A stretch of 64,000 bases of DNA, from assembly GCA_040007095.1 (NCBI GenBank), contig JBDTVS010000018.1, positions 1-64,000 on the forward strand, in the 5' to 3' direction. Under the pieces are notes generated by a model, which saw only the letters and a program-made list of their open reading frames with translations, was not told the origin of the DNA and searched no databases. Made by a program: the position numbers and the translations under genes. Numbering within the stretch: position 1 is the first letter of the stretch; each line of letters begins with the position of its first letter. Origin of the DNA: JBDTVS01 sp040007095 (GTDB taxonomy: Bacteria; Acidobacteriota; Vicinamibacteria; Vicinamibacterales; CAVVIG01). Shown here one piece after another: positions 25,200-33,583 of the stretch.

Positions 25200-26060
25200 A
25201 TGACCCAGCCGGTCGCCTATCTCTACGAAGAATTCCTCGAGAGCGCGGAGGGGCGGCCGATCCGGATCCTGGCGGAATATCTCGAACCGTTGCGGCGCTT
25301 CCAGGCGCAGAAGATTCAGGACACCGTGGTGTTCTTTGGATCGGCCCGCGTGGATAGCCGCGAACGCGCCGAGCGCGCGCTGGCCACCCTCAAGGCGCGC
25401 GGCATCCGAGATGCCGATCAACATTATGAGACCGAGCTGGCGAAAACCCGGAAGGCGATCGAATGGGCGCGGTACTACGAGGACGCGCGCGAACTCGCCC
25501 GCCTGCTCACGACCTGGAGCGCGAGCCTCCCGTCAGAGAACCATCGGTTCGTGGTGACCTCTGGCGGCGGGCCCGGCATCATGGAGGCCGCGAACCGCGG
25601 CGCGCGGGAGGCCGGCGGGAAGACGATTGGTCTGAACATCCGTCTGCCCTTCGAACAGGGGGCCAACCCCTACATCACCGACGGCCTGCACTTCGAGTTT
25701 CATTACTTCTTCATGCGCAAGTTCTGGTTTGCGTACCTGGCCAAGGCGCTGGTGGTGTTTCCCGGCGGCTTCGGCACCTGCGACGAGCTGTTCGAGATTC
25801 TCACCCTCGTGCAGACCGACAAGCTGTCGAAGAAGATGGACGTCGTCCTCTACGGCAGCGAGTACTGGGAGCAGGTCCTCAGATTCGAGCCGATGGCGGA
25901 ATGGGGAGCGATCGCCGACAAGGATCTCAGCCTGCTCCATACGGCCGACACACCCGCCCAGGCGTTCGAGCACCTGCGCACGAACTTGATTGCCAATCAT
26001 CTCGAGCCGGCCACGGCGCAGGAATCGGAAGCGCCGGGCATCGCCAAGACTCGCGGGTGA
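25200..26060 (+). CDS. LOG-family (TIGR00730) nucleotide phosphoribohydrolase-like protein
   Basis: 286 residues, Rossmann-like. VVFFGSARV at the N-terminus, SGGGPGIMEAANRGA and the catalytic signature PGGFGTCDELFE are all present. LOG proteins release free base from nucleoside 5'-monophosphates (cytokinin activation in plants, nucleotide recycling in bacteria). It is longer than the compact 190-residue LOG proteins because of N- and C-terminal extensions. Start could be ATG 25182 or 25200. Confidence 0.88.
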   Translation: MTQPVAYLYEEFLESAEGRPIRILAEYLEPLRRFQAQKIQDTVVFFGSARVDSRERAERALATLKARGIRDADQHYETELAKTRKAIEWARYYEDARELARLLTTWSASLPSENHRFVVTSGGGPGIMEAANRGAREAGGKTIGLNIRLPFEQGANPYITDGLHFEFHYFFMRKFWFAYLAKALVVFPGGFGTCDELFEILTLVQTDKLSKKMDVVLYGSEYWEQVLRFEPMAEWGAIADKDLSLLHTADTPAQAFEHLRTNLIANHLEPATAQESEAPGIAKTRG

Positions 26061-26085
26061 GATCGCCTCCCGAACGAGGATCAAA

Positions 26086-26565
26086 ATGGATGCTGCCAAG
26101 CGCAGGGCGCTGATCGATCGTTACAGAGACGGCTATCGCGTGGTCGTCGAATCCCTCGCCGGTGCCACCGACGAGGAGCTCGACGCGAAGCCGGCGCCGG
26201 GCAAATGGTCCGCGCGCGAGATCGTGCACCATCTGGCGGACAGCGAGATGACGTCGGCGATCCGCCTGCGGCTGTTGATCGCCGCGCCCAGTCCGGCCAT
26301 CGCCGGCTACGACCAGGACGAGTTCGCGCGCCGGCTGCACTACGATCGGCCGATCGATGGATCGCTCGAGGCGCTCAAGGCCGCGCGCAACACCACCGCC
26401 GAGATCCTGGATCGGCTCACCGACCAGGAGTGGGCGCGGGAAGGCACGCATACCGAGCTCGGCCGCTATACCGTCGACAATTGGCTCGAGATCTACTCGG
26501 AGCATCCGCACCAGCATGCCCGGCAGATCGCCGCGGCCAGAGCGTCCGCGAAAACCCGCGGTTGA
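26086..26565 (+). CDS. DinB-family protein
   Basis: 159 residues, four-helix bundle pattern of DinB/YfiT-like metalloenzymes. Metal-ligand histidines are in IVHHLADSE and HPHQHARQIAAA, separated as expected. GKWSAREIVHHL is a strong family hallmark. Members include thiol transferases and damage-inducible proteins; activity here unknown. GAGGA (26076-26080) supports ATG 26086. Same strand and close behind the LOG gene. Confidence 0.88.
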   Translation: MDAAKRRALIDRYRDGYRVVVESLAGATDEELDAKPAPGKWSAREIVHHLADSEMTSAIRLRLLIAAPSPAIAGYDQDEFARRLHYDRPIDGSLEALKAARNTTAEILDRLTDQEWAREGTHTELGRYTVDNWLEIYSEHPHQHARQIAAARASAKTRG

Positions 26566-26583
26566 GAACGGCCGGCGGAATCG

Positions 26584-27747
26584 TCAGTAGATCAGGAATC
26601 GTTCACGAACGCGGTTGAAGTCCTGAATCGCATCTTCCCACGAGTGAGCGATGGCTCTGGCCGGCGTTCCTCGCTCGATCTGATCGCGCAGATCCGACGA
26701 GCCGGCGAGGATATCGATCGGCAGCTTTTCCGGCTCGTACTCGTACGGGGGATCGCGCCAGCGAAAGCGCTCGGGATCCGCGGCGCGAAAGGCCGCGATC
26801 AGCGCGACGCCGGTCTCGACTGCCGGAAACGCGGCGCGGTCGATCACGTGAATCTGGCAGCCACCACAGCTGATGCCGGCATGTTTGTGAAAGGTGGGCT
26901 CGAAGACAACCGGCCGGAACCGGACGCCTGGCAGATCCAGACGGTTCATCGCATCTGTGAACGACTCGGACACGACCCAGGGTGCGCCGACGAGCTCGAA
27001 TGGCTTCGTCGTCCCACGCCCTTCAGAGACATTCGTGCCTTCGAACAACACACTTCCCGGATAGACGGCGGCGGTATCGACGGTGGGGATGTTCGGCGAC
27101 GGCAGCACCCACGGCAGCCCGGTCTCGTCCGAATACGCCTCGCGGCGCCACCCGGTCATCGGCACGACCTGGAGGCTGGCGCCGATGCCGAATTGATCGT
27201 TGAACAGGCGCGCGATCTCGCCAATCGTCATCCCGTGCCGCATCGGGATCGGATATTGGCCGACGAAAGATTCGAACCCGGAAATCAGCATCGGACCTTC
27301 GACACCAATCCCACCGATCGGATTCGGACGGTCGCAGACGATCACTTTGACGCCGTGCATCCGCCCCGCGATCAGACAGTGGGCCATCGTGTAGATGTAG
27401 GTATAGATGCGGGTGCCGACGTCCTGCAGATCGATGACGAGGACGTCGAGATCGCGCAGCATCTCCGCGGTCGGTTGGCGGGTCTCGCTGTAGAGCGAGT
27501 AGATCGGCACGCGCCGGTCCTCGTCGCGCGAGTGGCCAGTCTCGATCATGTTCTCCTGCACGTCGGATCGGAACCCGTGCTGGGGCCCGAACACGGCCGC
27601 CAGGCGTGCCCGCGGGTGCTGTGCCAGGCGATCGACGATGTGCCGGAGCTCGCCGTCGACCGAGGCAGGGTTGCACACGACACCGACACGCCGTCCGTCG
27701 AGGTCGCCAGATTCGAGCAGGCGATCGGATCCGAGATGGACAGTCAC
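26584..27747 (-). CDS. DUF1343 protein (NamZ-like exo-N-acetylmuramidase)
   Basis: About 387 residues. The DUF1343 signatures VGVVCNPASVD, FGPQHGFRSD, VLVIDLQDVGTRIYTY, CDRPNPIGG, SPNIPT and GTNVSEGRGTT are all visible. Characterised members (NamZ) release N-acetylmuramic acid from peptidoglycan fragments during cell-wall turnover. No signal peptide is seen from the chosen GTG at 27747, whereas many relatives are secreted, so the start or location deserves care. A TATAAT six bases upstream of the GTG suggests leaderless translation. The frame is open to 27960 without added family sequence. Confidence 0.88.
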   Translation of the reverse strand: MTVHLGSDRLLESGDLDGRRVGVVCNPASVDGELRHIVDRLAQHPRARLAAVFGPQHGFRSDVQENMIETGHSRDEDRRVPIYSLYSETRQPTAEMLRDLDVLVIDLQDVGTRIYTYIYTMAHCLIAGRMHGVKVIVCDRPNPIGGIGVEGPMLISGFESFVGQYPIPMRHGMTIGEIARLFNDQFGIGASLQVVPMTGWRREAYSDETGLPWVLPSPNIPTVDTAAVYPGSVLFEGTNVSEGRGTTKPFELVGAPWVVSESFTDAMNRLDLPGVRFRPVVFEPTFHKHAGISCGGCQIHVIDRAAFPAVETGVALIAAFRAADPERFRWRDPPYEYEPEKLPIDILAGSSDLRDQIERGTPARAIAHSWEDAIQDFNRVRERFLIY

Positions 27748-27753
27748 TGCGCG

Positions 27754-27759
27754 ATTATA
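27754..27759 (-). promoter_or_regulatory. -10 element of a leaderless transcript
   Basis: Perfect TATAAT on the minus strand; the GTG start of the NamZ-like gene begins six bases downstream, exactly where transcription should begin. No good -35 is visible. Confidence 0.5.
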
Positions 27760-27983
27760 GAATGGGGGGGTCGGCGTTTGGCTTGCATGTAGACCGCTGC
27801 ATTGGTAGACTACGCGCTCTTGGTGGCCAGCTCTGCCTGCTTCGCCCGCGTCAAGAGCCGATCGAGCCTCCGTCCTGACTCGCTCTCTCATCAACGTGAC
27901 TGCTGAGCCGACGCGCGACCACCCCGCCGGGACGGTGACCCCGGGTGTACAGGACAGCATCGGCTGCCGGAAGCGGTTGGATG

Positions 27984-28031
27984 CACCCGGGGCCGGCGCC
28001 CCGGTGTAAGTGTTCCGGGGCAGGCCCCCGG
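27984..28031 (+). promoter_or_regulatory. Two GC-rich hairpins in the leader of the RRM gene
   Basis: CGGGGC/GCCCCG (27988-27993 and 27998-28003, extended by CAC/GTG) and CCGGGG/CCCCGG (28015-28020 and 28026-28031) stand just upstream of the ribosome binding site GAGG (28042-28045). RNA-binding proteins of this type are often autoregulated or cold-induced via their leaders; that role here is inference. The rest of 27760-28049 shows no gene. Confidence 0.45.
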
Positions 28032-28049
28032 GAGGAGCGGCGAGGAAGT

Positions 28050-28391
28050 ATGGGGCGAAGGCTATACGTCGGCAATCTTCCCTATTCTGCGGGAGAAGCG
28101 GAACTGCAAGAGCTGTTCAGCAAGGCTGGAACAGTCGAGTCGGTGCGCGTCATGCGCGACGCGGCGACCGGGCGGGCGCGCGGCTTCGCCTTCGTCGAGA
28201 TGTCGACCGACGAAGAAGCCCAGAAGGCGGCCTCCGAGTTCAACCAGTTCCAGATGGGTGGGCGGGCGTTGACCGTGAACGAAGCGCGTCCGAAACCGGA
28301 GTTCTCCGGCGGCGGCGGCGGCGGCGGCGCGGGCTACGGCGGGAACCGTGGCGGCGGTGGCGGCGGTGGGCGCCGCGAACCGCGCTGGTAG
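28050..28391 (+). CDS. Glycine-rich RRM RNA-binding protein
   Basis: 113 residues. A single RRM occupies residues 1-80, with RNP2 LYVGNLPY and RNP1 RGFAFVEM (aromatic residues at the RNA-stacking positions). A Gly/Arg-rich tail (residues about 88-113) follows. This resembles the bacterial Rbp proteins of cyanobacteria and other phyla that bind single-stranded RNA and are often induced by cold. ATG 28050 follows GAGGA closely. Strong GC hairpins precede it. Confidence 0.92.
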   Translation: MGRRLYVGNLPYSAGEAELQELFSKAGTVESVRVMRDAATGRARGFAFVEMSTDEEAQKAASEFNQFQMGGRALTVNEARPKPEFSGGGGGGGAGYGGNRGGGGGGGRREPRW

Positions 28392-28469
28392 TCGCTGGGA
28401 ATCAGAGGCTGGACACTGGGGACCGGGGATGAGCCTCGAGTCTCCAGCCTCCAGAGGTGCAGGAGAACC

Positions 28470-28760
28470 ATGAAATCGTGGACCAAAGGTGACCGCGTCG
28501 TACAGCCGACCTACGGGTTGGGCACGCTGGTTGAAGTCAACGACCAACATACGGTGATCGACTTCGACGAGCACGGTCGCCGGGTCTTTGCGACTCGTCT
28601 CGTCACGCTGCAAGCGACCAGCGAGCCGGCGCCAGCCCGGGCCGCCCGCAAACGTGCGAGCAAGAAGACCAAAGAAGCCGCGGATGGCAAAGAAAGCAAG
28701 CCTGCCAAGGAAGGCAAGACCGCCAAAGAAGGCAAGACCGCCAAAGAAGCCAAAGCGTAG
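28470..28760 (+). CDS. DUF3553-like protein with histone H1-like tail
   Basis: 96 residues in two parts. Residues 1-48 (GDRVVQPTYGLGTLVEVN, VIDFDEHGRRVF) look like the small beta-barrel of DUF3553/CarD-N type domains, which bind nucleic acid or RNA polymerase. Residues 50-96 are Lys/Ala-rich with tandem KEGKTA units, as in eukaryotic H1 and bacterial H1-like proteins. The combination suggests a nucleic-acid-binding protein with a flexible cationic tail; no function is proven. AGGAGA precedes ATG 28470. Same strand as the RRM gene, 78 bases downstream. Confidence 0.7.
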   Translation: MKSWTKGDRVVQPTYGLGTLVEVNDQHTVIDFDEHGRRVFATRLVTLQATSEPAPARAARKRASKKTKEAADGKESKPAKEGKTAKEGKTAKEAKA

Positions 28761-28898
28761 GCGTGGCTTTCGCGACTCCTCGTCCGACCCCGCCAGCCAC
28801 GCGCCACTCGGATCGGTGATTCACGCGTTTTTTCGATCGGGGACAGCAGTCTGAGCGATTCCGAGGGCGCGATCGGTCTCGTGGTCTGTTGCGCTGGT

Positions 28899-28958
28899 TA
28901 GTGTCGTGTCTCAGAAGTTCGTTGGAAAATGACAACCAACTTCTGAGACACGACACTA
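28899..28958. repeat. Perfect 21-bp inverted repeat at the end of the RND gene
   Basis: 28899-28919 (TAGTGTCGTGTCTCAGAAGT plus T) is the exact reverse complement of 28938-28958, with a further GTTG/CAAC stem inside. The minus-strand TAG stop of the RND gene is the outermost triplet (28956-28958). It probably folds as a very stable RNA hairpin, and its length suggests a mobile palindrome rather than an ordinary terminator. Confidence 0.8.
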
Positions 28959-31900
28959 GCTTCTGGTGAGAAAGAATTGGATCGCCGGCGTGATGATCAG
29001 CGACAGCAGCATCGAGATCAACAATCCCCCGATGACCGCGATCGCCAGCGGCTGAAGCATCTGCGAACCCGCGCCCAGGGCGAGCGCCAACGGCAGCATG
29101 CCTGCCACGGCCGCCAGCGCGGTCATCACGATCGGCCGCAGCCGGCGACGGCCGGCCTGAATGATGGCGTCTTCGGCCGAAAATCCCGCGGCCCGGAATT
29201 TCTCGTTGGCGTCCAGCAACAGGATGCCGTTCTTGGCGACAATGCCGATGACCATGATCAATCCCATGAACGAGGACACATTGAACGTGGTCCGGGTCGC
29301 CAGCAGCGCCAGGAATACACCGGACGTTGAAAGGATCGCCGACGACAGGATGGCCACCGGCGCGGTGAACGAACGGAATTCGAACAGCAGCACGAGAAAC
29401 ACCAGGACCACCGCCAGCACGAGAACCCGAGCGAGATCGTTGAACGATTTCTGCTGCTCCTGGTAGGTTCCGCCGTACTCCACGCGAACCGAAGAAGGCA
29501 CCTTCAGATCGGCGACGGCCTTCTGCACCGCGGCGATACCAGTCCCGAGATCCACGCCTTCGAGGCGGGCCGTCACTTCGACTTCGCGCTGCAGATTCTC
29601 GCGGCGTACTTCGGTCTGGCCGGCAAGCTCCTCGACCGTCGCCAAACTATCGAGCGTGGCCGTTCCCCCGGACGAGTTGACGAGCATCGCGTGCTTCATC
29701 GCCTCGAGCGAGGACCGATCGGCGGCCGGAAAACGGACCCGCAGCGTGTGCGGGCGCTCGTTGACGATCACCGGCGCCGTCGCGGGCTCACCCTCGATGA
29801 TCGCCGTAGCGACGATGCCGAGATCCTCGGCGGTAAATCCGGCCCGCGCCGCACTCTGAAGATTGACGGTGAATTGCACGGCCGGTCCGCTCGTAGTCTT
29901 CTCGATACCGTCCTCGACGTCGACGACCGGCTTCTTGCCGGCGATCGACACCTTCTCAAGCGCCTCCGCCACTTGCGGCGCCCAACTGCTCAACAACTCA
30001 GGATCCGGTGAAAACAACTTCACCACGACGGGCTCGGGCGCGCCGGTCAAATCCCCGATCATGTCCTGGAGCACTTGAATGAACTCGACGTCGAGCACCG
30101 GTTGCGCCGCCTTGACCTTCGCCCGGACGTCACTGATGACGTCGTCGACGCCCCGGCGACGCGGTTGTTTCAGCTTGACGGCGATATCGCCGGTATTGGG
30201 TTCGGTGACCGCTGCCAGACCCAGTTCCAAGCCGGTGCGCCGGGAGGTGCTCTCGACTTCTGGAACGGCTCGCAGGATGTTCTCGACCTCGCCAAGGACG
30301 CGGTTCGTCTCGTCGAGAGAACTGCCCGGCGGCATCACGTAGTCGAGGACAAACCCGCCTTCGTCGAACGCCGGCAGCAGGTCGCTGCCGAGCGCTCGAT
30401 AAGAGAAATAGGAGGCGACAATCAACCCGGCGCAGAGCAGCACCAGCCCCGCGGGATGCTGCAACGATCGGCGCATCGAACGTTCGTAGACGGTGAGCAA
30501 CCGGCCGAACCATCCTCCGGCGAGCGACGCTTCTTCGGCCGCCATCATGCGCCGCACTCGGGCTGTCGGCGAATCGTCGGCCGCTCCCGCTGCTACCTCC
30601 GGCGCGCCGGCGCGTGCGTGCTCCGACGCGCCCTTGCCTCGCCGGATCAGGCGCGTGCTCAAGTTGCTGGTCCAGACGAGCGCGAGCACCAGCGAGGTCA
30701 GGAGCGCGACGCTCATGGCGATCGCCAGCGCCCGGAAAAACGTCCCCGTCACGCCGGTGATGGTGATGAGCGGCAGGAACACCACGATCGGCGTCAGGGT
30801 GGATCCAATCAGCGGGACGGTCAGTTCCTGGAGCGCGCTCGCCGTCGCCTGCAGTGGCCCTTCGCCGGCGTCCCGGTGCAACACGATGTTCTCGACCACC
30901 ACGATCTTGTCGTCGATGACCAGTCCGACTGCAGCGGCGAGGCCGCCGAGCGTCATCAGGTTGAAGCTCTGGCCGAGGATCTTCATCGCGATGAACGTCA
31001 CCACCATCGTCACGGGCACCACCAGCCCGGTCATGACGGCCGTGCCCCAATCGCGCAGAAACAGCCAGATGATCAGCCCGGCCAGGAACAGCCCGATGAC
31101 GATCGCGTCGCGAACGCTGGCGATCGACTCGGTCACGATGTTGGATTGGTCGTAGAAGGGACGCATCTCGACGCCCGACGGCAGCGTCGGCCGGATGTCC
31201 GCCATCTCGCGATGGACTTCGTCCGCGACCTGAACGGTGTTGCTGTCCGGCTGCCGGTTCACGCTCAGCAGCACGGCCGGCTTGCCGTTCGCGCTGACCG
31301 ACGTATAGATCGGCGCCACGGCCGCTGCGACGTCGCCGATGTCCTGCACGCGAACCGGCAGGTTGTTGACGCTCTTGACGACGATGTTGCCGATGTCGTC
31401 GAGGCCGTGAACCTGGGCCGTGACCAGGCCGAGAAACAGTTGATGGTTGCGATTCAGCAGTCCCGGCGAGTCGATGATGTTGGTGTGGTTGATGGCCGCC
31501 AGGACGTCCGACACCGACACCCGCGCGCGCAGCATGCGCGACGGATCGACCGTGACATGGAACTCCGGCTCCTGCCCGCCCTGGATGAGGACGCCGGCGA
31601 CACCGCTCAAGCGATTCAGCCGTGGCTTGATGTCGTAGGTCGCCAGTTCCCACAGCTGCGTTTGCGGCACGGTGGCGGAGGTCAGGCTGTAACCGATGAT
31701 CGGAAAACTCGCGAAGTCGAGACGATGGGTCTGGATTTTGGCGGTGGCGGGAAGACTGCTCTGGATGCGCGAGATCGCGGCGTCGACCAGTTGCAGCGTC
31801 TCCAGCATGTCGACGTTCCAATTGAAGAAGAGGTTGACCTCCGCGGATCCGCGGCTCGTGACCGACCGCACGTCGTCGAGGCCGGGGACCGTCCGGATCG

Positions 31901-32129
31901 CCTCCTCGATCCGTCGCGTGATGGTCACCTCCATCTGCTCGATCGGCATCACGCCGTTGTCGACCCCGACGATGATGCGGGGAAAATTCGTCGTCGGAAA
32001 GACCGCCACCGGCAGGCTCAGGGCTTGATAGATTCCGACAATGGTCAGCACGCCGATGAGCGCGATGATCGACTGTGAGTGGCGCGCGAACCAATAGTGC
32101 TCGGGTCGTTCGTCGGAGATGCTGGACAT
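28956..32129 (-). CDS. RND efflux transporter permease
   Basis: 1057 residues, the usual size for HAE/HME RND pumps, with the twofold repeat of one helix plus a large periplasmic loop plus six helices. The TM4 segment GLVIDDKIVVVENI contains the conserved acidic pair that relays protons. The N-terminus lacks a long polar leader. The class (drug versus metal) cannot be decided: it lacks the Met/His-rich motifs I would expect for CusA-type pumps. Last gene of a minus-strand run after the YncE-like protein, outer-membrane channel and fusion protein, so a complete tripartite system is encoded. Confidence 0.94.
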   Translation of the reverse strand: MSSISDERPEHYWFARHSQSIIALIGVLTIVGIYQALSLPVAVFPTTNFPRIIVGVDNGVMPIEQMEVTITRRIEEAIRTVPGLDDVRSVTSRGSAEVNLFFNWNVDMLETLQLVDAAISRIQSSLPATAKIQTHRLDFASFPIIGYSLTSATVPQTQLWELATYDIKPRLNRLSGVAGVLIQGGQEPEFHVTVDPSRMLRARVSVSDVLAAINHTNIIDSPGLLNRNHQLFLGLVTAQVHGLDDIGNIVVKSVNNLPVRVQDIGDVAAAVAPIYTSVSANGKPAVLLSVNRQPDSNTVQVADEVHREMADIRPTLPSGVEMRPFYDQSNIVTESIASVRDAIVIGLFLAGLIIWLFLRDWGTAVMTGLVVPVTMVVTFIAMKILGQSFNLMTLGGLAAAVGLVIDDKIVVVENIVLHRDAGEGPLQATASALQELTVPLIGSTLTPIVVFLPLITITGVTGTFFRALAIAMSVALLTSLVLALVWTSNLSTRLIRRGKGASEHARAGAPEVAAGAADDSPTARVRRMMAAEEASLAGGWFGRLLTVYERSMRRSLQHPAGLVLLCAGLIVASYFSYRALGSDLLPAFDEGGFVLDYVMPPGSSLDETNRVLGEVENILRAVPEVESTSRRTGLELGLAAVTEPNTGDIAVKLKQPRRRGVDDVISDVRAKVKAAQPVLDVEFIQVLQDMIGDLTGAPEPVVVKLFSPDPELLSSWAPQVAEALEKVSIAGKKPVVDVEDGIEKTTSGPAVQFTVNLQSAARAGFTAEDLGIVATAIIEGEPATAPVIVNERPHTLRVRFPAADRSSLEAMKHAMLVNSSGGTATLDSLATVEELAGQTEVRRENLQREVEVTARLEGVDLGTGIAAVQKAVADLKVPSSVRVEYGGTYQEQQKSFNDLARVLVLAVVLVFLVLLFEFRSFTAPVAILSSAILSTSGVFLALLATRTTFNVSSFMGLIMVIGIVAKNGILLLDANEKFRAAGFSAEDAIIQAGRRRLRPIVMTALAAVAGMLPLALALGAGSQMLQPLAIAVIGGLLISMLLSLIITPAIQFFLTRS

Positions 32130-32151
32130 AAGGCGGGGGTTGGGCGCCGAC

Positions 32152-33429
32152 CTACTTCTCTTCGTCCTCTTTCGGAGGCTGGATGCGCACGCTGGTCTTC
32201 TCCAGCACAGCGTCGTCCAACTTGCCCAGTTCGAACGCGCCGATGGTCACCACGCGTTGACCGTTCTGAAGCCCGTTGGTTACCTGGACCTTGCCACTGT
32301 CGTGGATGCCGAGCGTGACCTCTTCCTTGTGCGGCTTGTTGTCTGAATCAATCACGATGACAGTCGTGGATCCCGACGAGCCCGTGAGGACCGCGGCCTC
32401 GGGAATGACCATCGCGCTCGGCACCGTTCGGGCGACGATCTCCACGCGGTGGTTCGACCCCGGCTTCAAGCGGCCGTCTTTGTTGGCCACCTGGATCCAG
32501 ACTTCGACGGTCGTGCCTGTCGCGTCGAGCGCGGGACTGACTTGTGTCACCTTGCCGGGAATGGGGGCGCCGTCCGGCCCAATCAGATTCGCGTCCCCTC
32601 CCAGTTTCAGCTCGGATGCCTCGCCTGGCGCCAGATGGGCGCGCGCCACGATCTGCGACAGATCCATGACGGTCACGATAGGACTGCCGCTCGCCACCGA
32701 CTCGCCCGTGTACTGCGGGCGATCGGTGACGACGCCGTCGATCGGGCTGGTAATTCGGGCATAGCTTAGCTGGGCCTGCGTCGCCTCGTAACGCCCCTTG
32801 GCCGCATCGCGCTGCGCGGTGGCTGCTTTGAGTGCCTGCTCCCTGCCGAATCCCTGAAGATCCTGGAGACGCTTTTGTGCCAGCTCATATTGATTGCGGG
32901 CCTGACTCAGGTTGACCTGCGCATCGTTGACGTCTCTCTGGGCGATCGCCCCCTCCTTGAACAGCCGTTGGCGGTTATCGAAGACCGCCTGTGTCGCATC
33001 CAAGGTGTCCTTCGCCACCCGCACGTCGAGCTCCGCTTTCTGTCCCTCCTGCGGCAGCGTCGCCCTGGCGGTCGTCTGGTATGTCGCCTCGGCCAGTTCG
33101 AATGCGGCATGACTCTCCTTTGCCGCACCCGTCAGATCCTGGCTCTCGAGCTCGGCGAGCAGCTGGCCCGCTTGTACATGAGCGCCGCGCTCCACGTAGA
33201 AGCGTCTGATTGGCGCTGAAATCTTCGGCGCGATGGCCGCCTGCTGGATGGGGTACAGCACGGCATCGGCCCGGACGATTCGCTGAATCTCGGCGCTCAA
33301 CACCGGCGCGACGTCGACCGTGACGACCGGTACGACGTCCGCCTCTTTCTTTACGGCGCAGTCGAGCGACATCAGCCCGGCAATCATGCCGGCGACCAAC
33401 GAACTCGCCCGCCAGAAATTACTCGTCAT
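32152..33429 (-). CDS. RND periplasmic adaptor (membrane-fusion protein)
   Basis: 425 residues. The N-terminal hydrophobic segment ends in SLDC (Cys at about 24), so it is probably a lipoprotein. A barrel-sandwich half (VLYPIQQAAIAPKISAPIRR) is followed by a long coiled-coil hairpin (about residues 95-225), a second lipoyl half (SYARITSPIDGVVT) and beta-barrel/MP domains. It bridges the pump and the outer-membrane channel. It is 22 bases upstream of the RND gene on the same strand. Confidence 0.92.
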   Translation of the reverse strand: MTSNFWRASSLVAGMIAGLMSLDCAVKKEADVVPVVTVDVAPVLSAEIQRIVRADAVLYPIQQAAIAPKISAPIRRFYVERGAHVQAGQLLAELESQDLTGAAKESHAAFELAEATYQTTARATLPQEGQKAELDVRVAKDTLDATQAVFDNRQRLFKEGAIAQRDVNDAQVNLSQARNQYELAQKRLQDLQGFGREQALKAATAQRDAAKGRYEATQAQLSYARITSPIDGVVTDRPQYTGESVASGSPIVTVMDLSQIVARAHLAPGEASELKLGGDANLIGPDGAPIPGKVTQVSPALDATGTTVEVWIQVANKDGRLKPGSNHRVEIVARTVPSAMVIPEAAVLTGSSGSTTVIVIDSDNKPHKEEVTLGIHDSGKVQVTNGLQNGQRVVTIGAFELGKLDDAVLEKTSVRIQPPKEDEEK

Positions 33430-33583
33430 GGCTTATCCGCACTATCGCTGCTTGTGTCCCCCTGGGCTCTGCACCTTCGTCGATCCCATCCAATGAGCGC
33501 ATCGCGCTTTGCGTCGGTGAAATCCACCGATGTGCTCGCGGTGAAGTCGGAAGACTCGATGACAGAACCTCAATGGTTGGCGC

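Noticed and set aside
30075..32078. Long open frame (667 codons) antisense to the RND pump
   Set aside because: Its composition is His/Arg/Asp-rich and mirrors the codon periodicity of the RND gene; no domain visible. A GC-rich shadow frame.
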